A DNA stretch of 64,000 nt from the NCBI RefSeq assembly GCF_022701295.1, contig NZ_CP033204.1:3810501-3874500 (forward strand), in the 5' to 3' direction. Origin of the DNA: Sphingopyxis sp. YF1. GTDB taxonomy: Bacteria > Pseudomonadota > Alphaproteobacteria > Sphingomonadales > Sphingomonadaceae. Below are positions 9,385 through 18,844 of the stretch, piece by piece. The position numbers were made by a program, and so were the translations under genes. The notes beneath the pieces were generated by a model. It had not been told where the DNA came from, made no database searches, and saw nothing but the letters and a program-made list of their open reading frames with translations. Position 1 is the stretch's first letter; each line of letters begins with the position of its first letter.

Positions 9385-9897
9385 TCATTTGAGGCGCAGC
9401 GGCAACCCTGCGGCGACCAGAACGACCTCGTCCGCTATCGCCGCGACCGTCTGATTCACGCGCCCGGCGTCGTCGCGGAAGCGGCGCGCGAGCGCATTGT
9501 CGGGGACGATCCCGTAACCCACCTCGTTCGCGACGAGGATGAGCCGGCCCCGGATGCTTGCCATTGCATTGCGCAGGGCATCGGTCGCGGCGCCGATATC
9601 GGCCCCGGCGAGCAGCAGGTTCGATACCCACAGCGTCAGGCAGTCGACGAGGATGACCGCATCGTCCGCGTCGTGCGCGGCGAGCATGGCGGCGAGGTCG
9701 CGCGGCGCCTCGACGGTCGACCAGCGCGCGTCGCGGTCGGCGCGGTGGCGCGCGATGCGATCGCGCATCTCGTCGTCATAGGCCTCGGCGGTCGCGACGA
9801 AGATATGGCGTCCGGCGAGCGCTTCGGCGCGGTGCTGCGCAAGGCGGCTCTTGCCCGAACGCGCGCCGCCGAGGACGAACAGGCGGCGCGATGTCAC
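9385..9897 (-). CDS. cobU: Bifunctional adenosylcobinamide kinase / adenosylcobinamide-phosphate guanylyltransferase
   Basis: 170 residues, normal for CobU/CobP. It phosphorylates adenosylcobinamide and then transfers GMP to form AdoCbi-GDP, the substrate of CobS. A P-loop at the N-terminus ([16 protein letters not shown]) is followed by [12 protein letters not shown], a histidine in [13 protein letters not shown] that fits the guanylylated His of the family, and [12 protein letters not shown] and [14 protein letters not shown]. It is last in the downstream B12 operon and overlaps cobQ by 4 bp (ATGA). It converges with tyrA 26 bp away, with no obvious terminator in that gap. Confidence 0.94.
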   Translation of the reverse strand: MTSRRLFVLGGARSGKSRLAQHRAEALAGRHIFVATAEAYDDEMRDRIARHRADRDARWSTVEAPRDLAAMLAAHDADDAVILVDCLTLWVSNLLLAGADIGAATDALRNAMASIRGRLILVANEVGYGIVPDNALARRFRDDAGRVNQTVAAIADEVVLVAAGLPLRLK

Positions 9898-11351
9898 GCG
9901 CCGCCCCGCGCGATGCGCAGCAGGCCGTCGAGGTCGACGTGCGCGGCAAGTTCGGCGGCGATCGCGTCGAGCGCATCGTCGACGTCGGCGGCATAGTCGC
10001 GCCCGCTCCCCTCGACCCCGATGCGGGCGAGCAGCGCGCGGCGCAGGCCGGGCGAGGCGAAGAGGCCGTGGAGATAGGAGCCAATCACCGTGCCGCTGCG
10101 ATCGACCGCGCCGTCGGTGCCGCCGTCCTCGAGCAGGGCGAAGGGCCGCGCAGTGTCGGGCCCCCGGGTTTCGCCCATATGCATTTCATAGCCCTCGACC
10201 GGCGTATCCAGCGCGGTGCCGCGCGCGGGGCGCAGCGTCTTGGCCGGCGATAATAGGGTGTCGACGTCGAGCAGCCCGAGCCCCGTTGCTTCGGACGCCG
10301 GTCCCTCGATCGCATGCGGGTCGGCGATGCGGCGGCCGAGCATCTGATAGCCCCCGCACAGCCCGACGATCAGTCCGCCGCGCCGGTGGTGCGCCATGAT
10401 GTCGATGTCCCAGCCCTCGGTGCGCAGCGCCGCGAGGTCGGCGATCGTCGCTTTCGATCCCGGCAGGACGACGATCGCCGCCTCGGCAGGAATCGGGCGG
10501 CGCGGGGGGACCATGACGAGTTCGACCCCGGGTTCGAGCTTGAAGGGGTCGAGATCGTCGAAGTTCGAGATGCGCGGCAGGATCGGACAGGCAATCAGCT
10601 TGCGCCCCTCGCGCGCATCGGCGCGGCGTTCGAGGATCACCGCATCCTCGCTCGGCAGTCGCGCGGCGGCGGCGAGCCAGGGGACGACGCCGAAGCCGCG
10701 CCAGCCGCTGCGGTCTTCGATCGCGCGATAACCGTCCGCGAACAGCGCGAGGTCGCCGCGGAACTTGTTGATCAGGAAGCCGCGGATCATCGCGGCATCC
10801 GCGGCATCGATCACCGTCCTGGTCCCGACCACCGAGGCGATCACCCCGCCGCGGTCGATGTCGCCGACGAGAATCACCGGAAGGCCGGCGGCGCGCGCGA
10901 AGCCCATGTTGGCGATGTCGCCGGCGCGCAGGTTGATCTCGGCGGGCGACCCCGCGCCCTCCACGATGACGAGGTCGCACTGGCCGCGCAGCCGTTCATA
11001 GCTCTGCATCACCTCGGCGAGCAGCGGGCGGCGCGCCTCGCGGAAATTGGCGGCGCCGAGCGTGCCGCGCACGCGGCCATGGACGATGAGCTGCGAGGTA
11101 CGGTCGGCCTGCGGCTTTAGCAGCACGGGGTTCATGTCGCTGTGCGGCGCGACGCGGCAGGCGAGCGCCTGCAGCGCCTGTGCGCGTCCGATCTCGCCGC
11201 CGTCCGACGTCACGGCGGCATTGTTCGACATATTCTGCGGCTTGAACGGCAGCACCGCCAGCCCGCGGTTGGCGAAGGCGCGGCACAGCCCTGCGACGAG
11301 CACCGACTTGCCGACGTCGGACCCGGTGCCCTGGAGCATCAGCGCGCCCAT
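9894..11351 (-). CDS. cobQ: Cobyric acid synthase
   Basis: 485 residues, the expected length. It amidates adenosylcobyrinic a,c-diamide at b, d, e and g with glutamine and ATP to give adenosylcobyric acid. The N-terminal dethiobiotin-synthetase-like ATP domain shows [17 protein letters not shown] and [21 protein letters not shown] follows. The C-terminal class I glutamine amidotransferase has the nucleophile Cys in [12 protein letters not shown] and the His in [12 protein letters not shown] at 11351 is chosen so the protein begins [10 protein letters not shown]; the frame upstream overlaps cbiB, giving a 13-bp overlap. Its presence with cbiB, cobU and cobS but without ring-building genes suggests either salvage of cobyrinate-level precursors or ring genes elsewhere in the genome. 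Confidence 0.95.
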   Translation of the reverse strand: MGALMLQGTGSDVGKSVLVAGLCRAFANRGLAVLPFKPQNMSNNAAVTSDGGEIGRAQALQALACRVAPHSDMNPVLLKPQADRTSQLIVHGRVRGTLGAANFREARRPLLAEVMQSYERLRGQCDLVIVEGAGSPAEINLRAGDIANMGFARAAGLPVILVGDIDRGGVIASVVGTRTVIDAADAAMIRGFLINKFRGDLALFADGYRAIEDRSGWRGFGVVPWLAAAARLPSEDAVILERRADAREGRKLIACPILPRISNFDDLDPFKLEPGVELVMVPPRRPIPAEAAIVVLPGSKATIADLAALRTEGWDIDIMAHHRRGGLIVGLCGGYQMLGRRIADPHAIEGPASEATGLGLLDVDTLLSPAKTLRPARGTALDTPVEGYEMHMGETRGPDTARPFALLEDGGTDGAVDRSGTVIGSYLHGLFASPGLRRALLARIGVEGSGRDYAADVDDALDAIAAELAAHVDLDGLLRIARGGA

Positions 11352-12277
11352 GCAAAACCTCCGGCGATGAGCCACAGCAGGGCGCAGGCGCCCAGATAGA
11401 CGCGCAAGGCGCGGCGAATGTCGGGCGCCGCGGCGACTTCGCGTCCGTCGCCGATCCAGTCTTTGGCGTGCATGACGCCGTCATAGGCGATCGGTCCCGC
11501 GAGCCGAACCCCCAAAGCGCCTGCCATGGCTGCTTCGGGCCAGCCGGCGTTGGGTGAGGCATGCTTGCGCGCATCGCGTCGCATCGTGCGCCAGCCGCGT
11601 CCTCCGGCAAGGCAGAGCAGCATCCCCGACAGACGCGCGGGGACGAAATTTGCGAGGTCGTCGCTGCGCGCGGCCGCCCAGCCGAAAGCGCGCCAGCGTT
11701 CCTCGCGGTGCCCGATCAGGCTGTCGGCGGTGTTGATCGCCTTGTACGCCCAGACGCCGGGCAGCCCGAGCAGCAAGAGCCAGAAGAATGGCGCGACGAC
11801 GCCGTCGCAGAAGCTTTCGGCGAGGCTCTCGATCGCGGTGCGCACGACGCCGCTTTCGTCGAGCGCGGCGGTGTCGCGGCCGACGATCGCGCTCACCGCG
11901 ATGCGCGCGGCGGGCAGGTCGCCGCCTTCAAGCGCCGCGGCCACCGCGCCGACATGATCGAACAGGCTGCGCTGCGCGAGTGCGGGCCAGGCGAGCAGCG
12001 CGACGGCGATCCAGCCGTGCGGGCCGAGATGTGCGAGCAGCAGCGCTTCGAGACCCCAGGCCGCGCCGCCGACGACACCGATGAGCAGCAGCAGCGTCAG
12101 CGTGCCGAGGGCACGTCGCGTCGCGAATCGCGCTTCGGGGCGGTTCCAGCGCCGCTCGCAGCCCGCGATCAGGCGCGCGAAGAGACCGACCGGATGACCG
12201 ATGCGGCGATAGAGCGCCTGCGGCCAGCCGAGCACGGCGTCGAGCGCCAGCGCGGCGAGAGCGACCGGCTCAGCCAA
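11339..12277 (-). CDS. cbiB: Adenosylcobinamide-phosphate synthase
   Basis: 312 residues, an integral membrane protein with several hydrophobic helices. CbiB (CobD in Pseudomonas nomenclature) joins adenosylcobyric acid to (R)-1-amino-2-propanol O-phosphate. Family features are [20 protein letters not shown] at the N-terminus, [20 protein letters not shown] (conserved polar residues in a membrane context), [15 protein letters not shown] and [21 protein letters not shown]. It overlaps cobD upstream by 8 bp and cobQ downstream by 13 bp, so its expression is tightly coupled to both. Loop-assembly membrane enzymes CbiB and CobS are thus encoded in the same transcript. Confidence 0.94.
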   Translation of the reverse strand: MAEPVALAALALDAVLGWPQALYRRIGHPVGLFARLIAGCERRWNRPEARFATRRALGTLTLLLLIGVVGGAAWGLEALLLAHLGPHGWIAVALLAWPALAQRSLFDHVGAVAAALEGGDLPAARIAVSAIVGRDTAALDESGVVRTAIESLAESFCDGVVAPFFWLLLLGLPGVWAYKAINTADSLIGHREERWRAFGWAAARSDDLANFVPARLSGMLLCLAGGRGWRTMRRDARKHASPNAGWPEAAMAGALGVRLAGPIAYDGVMHAKDWIGDGREVAAAPDIRRALRVYLGACALLWLIAGGFAWAR

Positions 12278-13244
12278 GCGCCGCCTCGAGCCGCGCCAGC
12301 GCGTCGGCGTCGGCGGGCAGGCCGAGGCGCAGCCAGTCGGGGCGTTCGGCGAAGGGGCGCGTCAGGATGCGCGCGTGCGCCAGCCGCTCGAACAATGCGC
12401 CGGCACCCTCCGTCTCGATCAGGCGGAACAGCGGGCAGGCGCCGGTGGCGGTGTAGCCGCGCCGCGCGAGCATCGCGTCGAGCGCCGCGGCGCGGCGCGG
12501 CAGGGCGGCCCGCGTCGCGGCGATCCAGCCCGTATCGCGATACGCCGCGGTGCCGATCGCCGCCGCTGCCGCCGAGACGGGCCAGGCGCCGAGCAGGTCG
12601 CGCAGCCCGGCGACGATGTCGCGCGGCGCGATTACGAAGCCGAGGCGTACCCCCGCGAGCCCGAAGAATTTTCCGAACGAACGAAAGACGATCAACCGCG
12701 CTCCGTCGCCGACAAGCGGGGCGACGCTCGCCGCCGGATCGCCGTCGGCAAAGGCTTCGTCGACGAGCAGCCAGCTCCCCGCGTCGCGCCGGTCCAGCAG
12801 CGCGGCGAGCATATCGGGGGTGAGGCACCGCCCGTCGGGGTTGTTCGGATTGGCGAGGATCAGCGTATCGCCATGCTGCATCATGTCGTCGGCGCCGACC
12901 GGCGTGCTGGCGGCGATCATCGCGCCATGAGTGCGATAGGCGGGGACGACATGGTGTGCCGCGCCGCCGATCAGGCGGCCGGTGAGGCGGAGTCCGATCT
13001 CGCTCCCCGGCACCGCGCAGACATAGGCGGGATCGATCCCGAAGCTGGTGGCGGCTGCGGTTTCCAACGCCGTGAGTGCGCCGGCTTCGGGCAATCGCTG
13101 CCAGTCGATCGCGAGACTGGCCACGCCCGGCCACGGATCGGGGTTGATCCCGGTCGACAGGTCGATCCAGTCGCGCGCGTCGCCGCCGAAATGCCGCTGC
13201 GCCGCCGCGAGCGCGCCGCCGTGCCAGGTCCAGTCGCCGTTCAT
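12270..13244 (-). CDS. cobD: L-threonine-O-3-phosphate decarboxylase
   Basis: 324 residues, PLP-dependent, aspartate aminotransferase fold (CobC in Pseudomonas naming). It makes (R)-1-amino-2-propanol O-2-phosphate, the linker for CbiB. The family N-terminus WHGGALAAAQRHFGGD and IDLSTGINPDPWP are clear, followed by ILANPNNPDGR, VDEAFAD and the PLP-lysine motif FRSFGKFFGLAGVRLGF. The start ATG at 13244 overlaps the cobS stop by 4 bp (ATGA); a much longer in-frame extension runs antisense-like through cobS and is not used. Length and all PLP contacts look intact. Its neighbour cbiB uses its product, so pathway order is mirrored in gene order. Confidence 0.93.
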   Translation of the reverse strand: MNGDWTWHGGALAAAQRHFGGDARDWIDLSTGINPDPWPGVASLAIDWQRLPEAGALTALETAAATSFGIDPAYVCAVPGSEIGLRLTGRLIGGAAHHVVPAYRTHGAMIAASTPVGADDMMQHGDTLILANPNNPDGRCLTPDMLAALLDRRDAGSWLLVDEAFADGDPAASVAPLVGDGARLIVFRSFGKFFGLAGVRLGFVIAPRDIVAGLRDLLGAWPVSAAAAAIGTAAYRDTGWIAATRAALPRRAAALDAMLARRGYTATGACPLFRLIETEGAGALFERLAHARILTRPFAERPDWLRLGLPADADALARLEAALG

Positions 13245-13960
13245 GCGAGATGGAGCCAGACGAGCGCGGCGAGCAGCAGCGCGTTCTCGCTCACCTCGAT
13301 CCCCGCCCCATGGCCGTCGCCCGAGATGCCGCCGATCGTGCGATGGAGCCACCAGCCCCAGAGAATCAGCACGAAGGGCGCGGCGAGCAGCGACCGCGAC
13401 CAGATGGCGGCGGTACCGAGCGCCAGCGCCCAGACAAGGACATCGACGGGGCGTATCGCGCCGCGGAACTTCGACCCGAGCCCGGTGTGGAGATCGGGCA
13501 GCCAGCGCGACCAGAGCAAAGGGCCGATGCGCGCGGCGAAGGGGACGAGCGCGATCGCGGCCCAGGCGTGCGCGTCGAGCAGCGCGTGGAGCAGGACGAG
13601 CTTGGCGAGCAGTTGCAGCGCGATTGCGACGACCGCGAAGCTGCCGACGTGCGGGTCGGACATCGCGGCAAGCATGTGCGCCTTGTCCCTGTGCGCGGCG
13701 CCGCGCGCGTCGGCGATGTCGCCGAGCCCGTCGAGGTGCAGCGCCCCGGTTACCGCGACCCAGAACAGCAGCGCGAAGAAAGCGCCGGTCCACGGATCGA
13801 GCCGCGCTCCGGCCCAGCCTGCCGCCGCGACGAGTCCGCCGACGATCAGCCCGACCGCGGGGAACCAGCGCATCGAGGCCGCGAATTCGTCGCCCGAGAC
13901 CGCGAAGCGCGGGGTCGGCAGCCGGGTCAGGAACTGGATCGCGACGATCAGGCTCTTCAT
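13241..13960 (-). CDS. cobS: Adenosylcobinamide-GDP ribazoletransferase (cobalamin synthase)
   Basis: 239 residues, a polytopic membrane protein. CobS joins AdoCbi-GDP with alpha-ribazole (or its phosphate) in the last step of cobalamin assembly at the inner membrane. It starts with the family-typical MKSLIVAIQFLTRLPTP and contains LHLDGLGDIADARGAAHRDK, where the Asp-rich LDGLxDxxDA motif binds metal and substrate, then MSDPHVGSFAVVAIAL and a C-terminal GGISGDGHGAGIEVSENALL. Both junctions, with cobC upstream and cobD downstream, are 4-bp ATGA overlaps. Confidence 0.95.
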   Translation of the reverse strand: MKSLIVAIQFLTRLPTPRFAVSGDEFAASMRWFPAVGLIVGGLVAAAGWAGARLDPWTGAFFALLFWVAVTGALHLDGLGDIADARGAAHRDKAHMLAAMSDPHVGSFAVVAIALQLLAKLVLLHALLDAHAWAAIALVPFAARIGPLLWSRWLPDLHTGLGSKFRGAIRPVDVLVWALALGTAAIWSRSLLAAPFVLILWGWWLHRTIGGISGDGHGAGIEVSENALLLAALVWLHLA

Positions 13961-14526
13961 GGCCGGATCGCCACCAGTTGCGCGTGCGGGCTTTCACCCG
14001 GCCAGACTTGCAGCGAGACGAGCACCGCATAGGGCAGGTCGAACGACCAGAGCTGGCGCTGGTCAAAACCGCAGAGGCGATGGAGCGCGGCGCGGATGGC
14101 GCCGCCGTGGGTGACGATCAGGGTCGGGCGCGGCGCGAGATCGGCGAGCGCCGCCGACACGCGTCCGACGAGCGCCGACCAGGGTTCGCCGCCCGGCGGC
14201 GGATGCGCGTCGGGGTCGCTCCAGAAGCGTCCGAGCGCTTCGGCGTCGATTGCCGATCCGGGGCGGCCGTCCCAGTCGCCGAAGTCGAGTTCGCGCCAGC
14301 GCGGATCGGACACGACCGGCAATCCGGCCGCCGCGCCGATCAGGGTTGCCGCGTCGCGCGCACGGCAGAGGTTCGAACTGATCAGCGTCTCGACCGCGAG
14401 GCCGGCGGCCTGCGCCGCGCAGGCGGCGATGCCGGCAGCGGTCGGCGCCATATCGGTGCGCCCGAGCAGCAGACCCGGCGTGGCGGGCGCGCCGTGGCGC
14501 AGAAAATGGAGCGCGAAACTCGTCAC
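13957..14526 (-). CDS. cobC: Histidine phosphatase family protein, probable alpha-ribazole phosphatase
   Basis: 189 residues. The N-terminal LHFLRHGAPATPGLLLGRTD carries the RHG phosphohistidine motif of the phosphoglycerate mutase-like superfamily. Further conserved positions are SSNLCRARDAATLIGA, RELDFGDWDGR and the second active-site histidine in LIVTHGGAIRAALH. In the cob operon this is the expected alpha-ribazole-5'-phosphate (or adenosylcobalamin-5'-phosphate) phosphatase, finishing the lower-ligand branch. It overlaps cobT and cobS by 4 bp each. The catalytic family is certain; the specific substrate is inferred from its place between cobT and cobS. Confidence 0.88.
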   Translation of the reverse strand: MTSFALHFLRHGAPATPGLLLGRTDMAPTAAGIAACAAQAAGLAVETLISSNLCRARDAATLIGAAAGLPVVSDPRWRELDFGDWDGRPGSAIDAEALGRFWSDPDAHPPPGGEPWSALVGRVSAALADLAPRPTLIVTHGGAIRAALHRLCGFDQRQLWSFDLPYAVLVSLQVWPGESPHAQLVAIRP

Positions 14527-15539
14527 AGCGACCCCGACACCGCGGCTTCGGCAAAGGTCGCCATCTGGTTATGCGCGGCGAGCGCGGCGCGGATCACCCC
14601 CGCCGCGACCGCGCCGCCGCTGCCCTCGCCGAGCCGCATGTCGAGCATCAGCAGCGGGTCGAGCCCGAGCGCGGCGAGCAGCGCGGCGTGGCCGGGTTCG
14701 GCCGAACAATGGCCCGCGAGGCAATGACCGGTGATCGCAGGATTGTCGACGGCGAGCGGCGCGAGCGCGGCGCAGCCGATGAAGCCGTCGAGCAGCACCG
14801 GGACGCCGAGCCGGCGCGCGTGCAGCGCGGCGCCCGCCATCGCCGCAATCTCGCGCCCGCCGACGCGGCGCAGCGTTTCGAACGCCGAAGGCGCGGCATA
14901 GGCGTGGACGGCGAGCGCGCGTTCGACGACGGCGACCTTGCGCGCGACGCCCTGATCGTCGACCCCGGTGCCTGGCCCGACCCAGCGCGCCGCGTCGCCG
15001 CCGAAGCTGCGCGCGCACAGCGCCGCGGCGGCGGTCGAATTGCCGATCCCCATTTCGCCGAGCAGGATCAGGTCGAGATCGGGATCGACCGTCGCGGCGC
15101 CGGCGTTGAGTGCGTCGAGGCATTCGGCGTCGGACATCGCGGGGGCGGCGGTGAAGTCGGCGGTCGGGCGGTCGAGGTCGAGCGCGACGATGGTCAGTTC
15201 GAGCCCGGCAGCCGCCGCCAGCGCGTTGATCGCCGCGCCTCCGGCGCGGAAATTGGCGACCATCTGCGCGGTGACGCCGGGCGGAAAGGCGCTGACCCCG
15301 TGCGCGGTGACGCCATGATTGCCGGCGAAGATCGCGGCGCGGCCGCGATCTAGGCGCGGACGCTCGCGTCCCTGCCAGCCGGCGAAGAAGATCGCGACCT
15401 CTTCGAGCCGGCCGAGCGAACCGGCGGGTTTGGTGAGCTGCGCCTGCCGGACGCGCGCGGCTTCCTGGGCGCGGGTGTCGGGTGCGCGAAGGTCGGCGAG
15501 CGCGGCCTCGAAGGCGGCGATGGTCGGAAAGGCGGTCAT
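14523..15539 (-). CDS. cobT: Nicotinate-nucleotide--dimethylbenzimidazole phosphoribosyltransferase
   Basis: 338 residues, normal size. CobT activates 5,6-dimethylbenzimidazole to alpha-ribazole phosphate using nicotinate mononucleotide. Recognisable blocks are LTKPAGSLGRLEEVAIFFAG, IFAGNHGVTAHGVSAFP, LLGEMGIGNSTAAAAL and the C-terminal catalytic Glu in LDMRLGEGSGGAVA. ATG 15539 starts MTAFPTIAAFEAAL and overlaps the upstream DUF1636 gene by 4 bp; the long in-frame extension beyond it shadows that gene. No bluB (DMB synthase) is in the window, so DMB must come from elsewhere in the genome or the environment. Confidence 0.95.
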   Translation of the reverse strand: MTAFPTIAAFEAALADLRAPDTRAQEAARVRQAQLTKPAGSLGRLEEVAIFFAGWQGRERPRLDRGRAAIFAGNHGVTAHGVSAFPPGVTAQMVANFRAGGAAINALAAAAGLELTIVALDLDRPTADFTAAPAMSDAECLDALNAGAATVDPDLDLILLGEMGIGNSTAAAALCARSFGGDAARWVGPGTGVDDQGVARKVAVVERALAVHAYAAPSAFETLRRVGGREIAAMAGAALHARRLGVPVLLDGFIGCAALAPLAVDNPAITGHCLAGHCSAEPGHAALLAALGLDPLLMLDMRLGEGSGGAVAAGVIRAALAAHNQMATFAEAAVSGSL

Positions 15540-15943
15540 TCGGCGACGAAACCCGGCGGCGGGGTGCGGGTGATGAAATGCCCCTTCACCCCTTCGGGCC
15601 AGAGGCCATAGGCGACGCGGCCATGCTCGCTGTCGGCATAATGGACGGCGTAATCGAGGATCGCGCGCGCCGCCTCCACATCGGGGACGAAGCGGCCGAG
15701 GACGTAGCCGACCTTGCCCGGCGCGCGCAGGTGGACGGTGCAATGGTCTGCGCAGGCAAAGAGGCACGGCATCGCCTGCACCGCGATCCCGGCGTAGCGT
15801 GGGTCGCCCGCCTTGATGCGTTCGAGCGCCTCGATCAGCCGCGCGCCGCCGGTGACGCCCGCACCATCGGTGCGCGCCATGCGGTCGTGTCGGCAGGTGC
15901 TGCACGCCACGACCGCGGGGCCGGGATCGACCGGGGTCAGCAT
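15536..15943 (-). CDS. DUF1636 family, ferredoxin-like cysteine protein of the B12 operon
   Basis: 135 residues. Cysteines are arranged as CSTCRHD near residue 15 and MPCLFACADHCTV in the middle, the pattern of thioredoxin-fold 2Fe-2S ferredoxins, which DUF1636 proteins resemble. There is also a His/Asp-rich tail (VHYADSEHGRVAYGLWPEGV). DUF1636 genes recur in alphaproteobacterial cobalamin clusters, but I know of no proven role; electron delivery to a cobalt-reduction step or metal handling are both possible. The start ATG 15943 is chosen because the upstream frame is low-complexity Arg-rich shadow. It overlaps cobT by 4 bp, and 10 bp separate it from the upstream membrane-protein gene. Confidence 0.85.
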   Translation of the reverse strand: MLTPVDPGPAVVACSTCRHDRMARTDGAGVTGGARLIEALERIKAGDPRYAGIAVQAMPCLFACADHCTVHLRAPGKVGYVLGRFVPDVEAARAILDYAVHYADSEHGRVAYGLWPEGVKGHFITRTPPPGFVAE

Positions 15944-15953
15944 CGCGCGCCGG

Positions 15954-16496
15954 TCATGCGGCGACCGGGCGCGGCGGCGCCGGCACCCCTGCCGCGACGA
16001 ACAGGCGATAGAGCAGGTAGAGCCCGGCGAGGATGGCACCGTTGCGCACGAATTGTTCGGCGAGCAGGTCGGGTGCCATCGCGGTGTGCAGCCCGCCGAG
16101 GATCAGCGCCCAGCCGAGGATCACGGCCTTGAAGGCGGTGAAGCCCGCGGCATAGGCGGTCGCCAATCGCGCCGCGACCGAGCGATAGGTCAGTGCGCTC
16201 AGCGCCGCATGGGCGGCGAGCGCCGAACCCGCCGCGGCGGTACCGAGCCCCACGCCCCAGGCGAGCGTGCTGCCGTCGCGCGGATAGCCGAGCAGCGCGA
16301 AGCCGATCGCCTGTCTCGCCGCCCAGGCGAGCAGCATCAGCGCGAGGCCGTCGCGGCGGCGCATGTGCACCGCCGCAAGCGCCGCGAGCGCGGGGAAGGG
16401 CGTTGCGCAGCCGAGTGCGAGCGTCGTCGCCATGCTCGCGGCGGTGAGCAACGACACCCAGAGCGCCGACGCGCCGCGGTTCGGGAGCGCCGCCAT
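15954..16496 (-). CDS. Small polytopic membrane protein of the B12 operon (candidate cobalt/corrinoid transporter)
   Basis: 180 residues with about five hydrophobic segments and the motif TLALGCATPFPALAALAA followed by MRRRDGLALMLLAWAARQAI and GYPRDGSTLAWGVGLGTAA. Proteins of this style recur next to btuB in B12-riboswitch operons of alphaproteobacteria and have been considered cobalt-transport candidates (Cbt-type proteins predicted from comparative genomics). I cannot name the exact family. The start ATG 16496 shares its A with the btuB stop (TGATG), so it is coupled to the receptor. Lacking an energising ATPase, it would be a secondary carrier or channel if it transports metal. Confidence 0.78.
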   Translation of the reverse strand: MAALPNRGASALWVSLLTAASMATTLALGCATPFPALAALAAVHMRRRDGLALMLLAWAARQAIGFALLGYPRDGSTLAWGVGLGTAAAGSALAAHAALSALTYRSVAARLATAYAAGFTAFKAVILGWALILGGLHTAMAPDLLAEQFVRNGAILAGLYLLYRLFVAAGVPAPPRPVAA

Positions 16497-18451
16497 CAGA
16501 AGCGCCCCCGGATGCCCGCGTAGACGCTGCGGCCGAGCGCGCCATAGCGGAGCGCCGTCATATATTGCTCGTCGAAGATATTTTCGGCGCGTGCGAAAAG
16601 CTTCACCGCGTCGGACAGCGCCACTTCGGCGCGCAGGTCGACGAGCGTATAGTCGTCGAGCCGCGTCGCATTGCTCGCATTGTCGAAGCTCTGCCCCGAC
16701 CAGCGCACCGCGGCACCGAGTTCGAGCCCGAAACCGAAGGCATAGCTCGCCGATGCATTGGCGGTGTGGCGCGGGCGCCGCGGCAGCCATTTGCCGAAAT
16801 TATTGCCCGGCGAGCGATCCTCGGCGACGATCCAGCTATAGTTTCCGTCGAGCGTCAGTCCGCCGAGGGTCAGCGCCGCCGCCGCCTCGATCCCGTGCGC
16901 CTTGCTGCGCGCGACGTTCGAATAATAGCCGAAGCGCGGCGTTGTCGGATCGCCCGGGACAAAGCACATCGGGTCGGGTGGGGGCGCCGCGGGGTCGGTG
17001 GATGGGGCCGGGCAGCTATTATAGATGATCTGATTCGTCGTTGTGCGATCGAACCAGGTCGCGCCGATCACGACCTTGCGATCGAACAGATGCTGTTCGA
17101 TACCGGCTTCCCAGCCGCGCGCTTCCTCGGGATCGAGCGCGATATTCCCATATTCGCTGAACTGCTGGTAGAGCGAGGGGGCTTTGAAGCCCTCGCCATA
17201 GCTCGCGCGGAGCACGGTTCCGGTCGGCAGCCGCCACACGCCGCCCGCCGCGAACAAGGTCTGACCGCCGTAACGATCATGATCGTCGTACCGGACGCCG
17301 CCATTGAGCGTCAGCCCGTCGACCGGCTCGACGCTGAGCTGACCATAGACGCTGGTGAGTTCGGCCTTGCCGACCGCGAAGGGCGGCAGGGGGGCGCCAA
17401 GCGAGGCCGCGGGCGAACGGCTCTTGAAGTCCGACCGTTCATTTTCGACCCCGAAGATCGCCGAAATGCGATCGTTGACCGCGAAGCTGCCCTGATATTC
17501 CCAGCGCTTGTTGCGCCCTTCGGCGTCGAAGCTCTGCGGCCGCGCGCGCGTCGGGTTGTAATTGTCGCGGTTGGTGTCGGTGTAGGCATAGGCGACGCGG
17601 TTGCGGAAGCGCCCGTCCATGACGTCGACGTTCAACCCGGCATAACCCACGAATTCACGGTTCAGCCCATAGTCGTCGCTGTCGGCGTTGAAGCCGTCGA
17701 ATTCGACGTGGCCGCTGGCGTAGGTGCCGCGCACATCGATGCTGACATTGTCGGCGAGCGCGAGTTCGGCGCGGCCCGACAGGTTGGTGTTGCGATAGCC
17801 GTCGCGCTCGACCCCGCCGAACGCCTTTGCGTGCGACGAGATGCCGTCGGTGGTGAAGCGCTGGCCGCCGATCCGCCAGCTGAGAGGCCCGGTGCGGCCG
17901 CCGAGCGCGGCGCGTGCGCTGACGGTGTTGCGCGACCCGGCCTCGAGGTCGAAGCTGCCTTCGAGCGGCTTGTGCGGCGACGCGGTGACGATGTTGACCA
18001 CACCGCCGATCGCCTGGCTGCCCCACAGGATCGACTGCGGTCCGCGCAGCACCTCGATGCGGTCGATGTCGCCGACGAGCAGGTTGGTGAAATTGAAACC
18101 GCCGCCGGTCGACGACGGATCGTTGAGCTTGACCCCGTCGATCACCGCGACCGTATGTTCGGATTCGGCGCCGCGGATGCGCAGCGCGGTCGCGGTGCCG
18201 TAGCCGCCGTTGCGCGAGATGCTGACCCCGGGGGTGCGCAGCAGCAATTCGGTCACGCCGATATCCTGCGAACGGTCGATCGCCGCCTTGTCGAGCGCGG
18301 TGATCGAGGCCGGGATTTCGTCGATCGCCAGCGGCGTGCGCGTTGCGGTGACGATGATGCCGTCGGCTTCGCCGGCCTCTGTGGCGAGAGCGGGCAGGGC
18401 GGCCGCGATGGCGACCAATGATATGGTGGTGCGAAAAACAGTCCTGAACAT
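16496..18451 (-). CDS. btuB: TonB-dependent vitamin B12 receptor BtuB (copy 1)
   Basis: 651 residues. The signal peptide is around VAIAAALPALATEAG and a TonB box follows in DGIIVTATRTPL. The plug has LRIRGAESEHTVAVIDGVKL, GGFNFTNLLVGDIDRIEVLRG and PQSILWGSQAIGGVVNIVT, close to BtuB-type receptors, and the barrel ends YAGIRGRF with C-terminal Phe. It binds cobalamin or cobinamide at the outer membrane. ATG 18451 is chosen for the clean signal peptide; the frame continues upstream into riboswitch DNA and should not be included. It is the first gene after a B12 riboswitch and is coupled to six or more cob genes, so high intracellular AdoCbl should shut down the whole unit. Confidence 0.93.
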   Translation of the reverse strand: MFRTVFRTTISLVAIAAALPALATEAGEADGIIVTATRTPLAIDEIPASITALDKAAIDRSQDIGVTELLLRTPGVSISRNGGYGTATALRIRGAESEHTVAVIDGVKLNDPSSTGGGFNFTNLLVGDIDRIEVLRGPQSILWGSQAIGGVVNIVTASPHKPLEGSFDLEAGSRNTVSARAALGGRTGPLSWRIGGQRFTTDGISSHAKAFGGVERDGYRNTNLSGRAELALADNVSIDVRGTYASGHVEFDGFNADSDDYGLNREFVGYAGLNVDVMDGRFRNRVAYAYTDTNRDNYNPTRARPQSFDAEGRNKRWEYQGSFAVNDRISAIFGVENERSDFKSRSPAASLGAPLPPFAVGKAELTSVYGQLSVEPVDGLTLNGGVRYDDHDRYGGQTLFAAGGVWRLPTGTVLRASYGEGFKAPSLYQQFSEYGNIALDPEEARGWEAGIEQHLFDRKVVIGATWFDRTTTNQIIYNSCPAPSTDPAAPPPDPMCFVPGDPTTPRFGYYSNVARSKAHGIEAAAALTLGGLTLDGNYSWIVAEDRSPGNNFGKWLPRRPRHTANASASYAFGFGLELGAAVRWSGQSFDNASNATRLDDYTLVDLRAEVALSDAVKLFARAENIFDEQYMTALRYGALGRSVYAGIRGRF

Positions 18452-18611
18452 GATAACCCCATCGACAAGGCCGCTCGCACGCGCGGTCGATGCGGTTGTC
18501 CGTCGGGGACGCGCGACATCGGCCCGCGCAGGCACGCGGCCACCTTTGTCGTCGCTCGGGTTCACTCCCCGTCCGCCCGGCACACCCTGTCCGCGCGAAA
18601 GACGACGGCGA

Positions 18612-18772
18612 CGGGCAGGTCTCCTGGCTCGCGGGTCGGTGCCGTTTCGGGCCGCCTTCTCAGGACCTGCTGGTCCCAATGGCATATGGCCCGATGACTC
18701 GCCGCTTACAGTTGCAGGGGCAGCCGGGGTTTCGCACCCCATTCCCTTTGAATCCCCTTTCGGGGAACCTGT
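18612..18772 (-). ncRNA. Cobalamin (B12) riboswitch 1
   Basis: On the minus strand the conserved elements appear in order: a 5' arm with AGGTTCCCC, the core CTGCAACTGTAAGCG (18717-18703), and the 3' B12 box GAGCCAGGAGACCTGCC (18630-18614). About 160 bp separate this from the btuB start, space for an expression platform. It belongs to the AdoCbl riboswitch class by sequence signature and by its position upstream of btuB and the cob genes. Confidence 0.95.
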
Positions 18773-18844
18773 CGCTGGCGGCGCGTTACATCGAATGTTG
18801 CGCGGCGGTCAATTGCTGCGTTGCAATAGGGTCGGGCAAAATGA

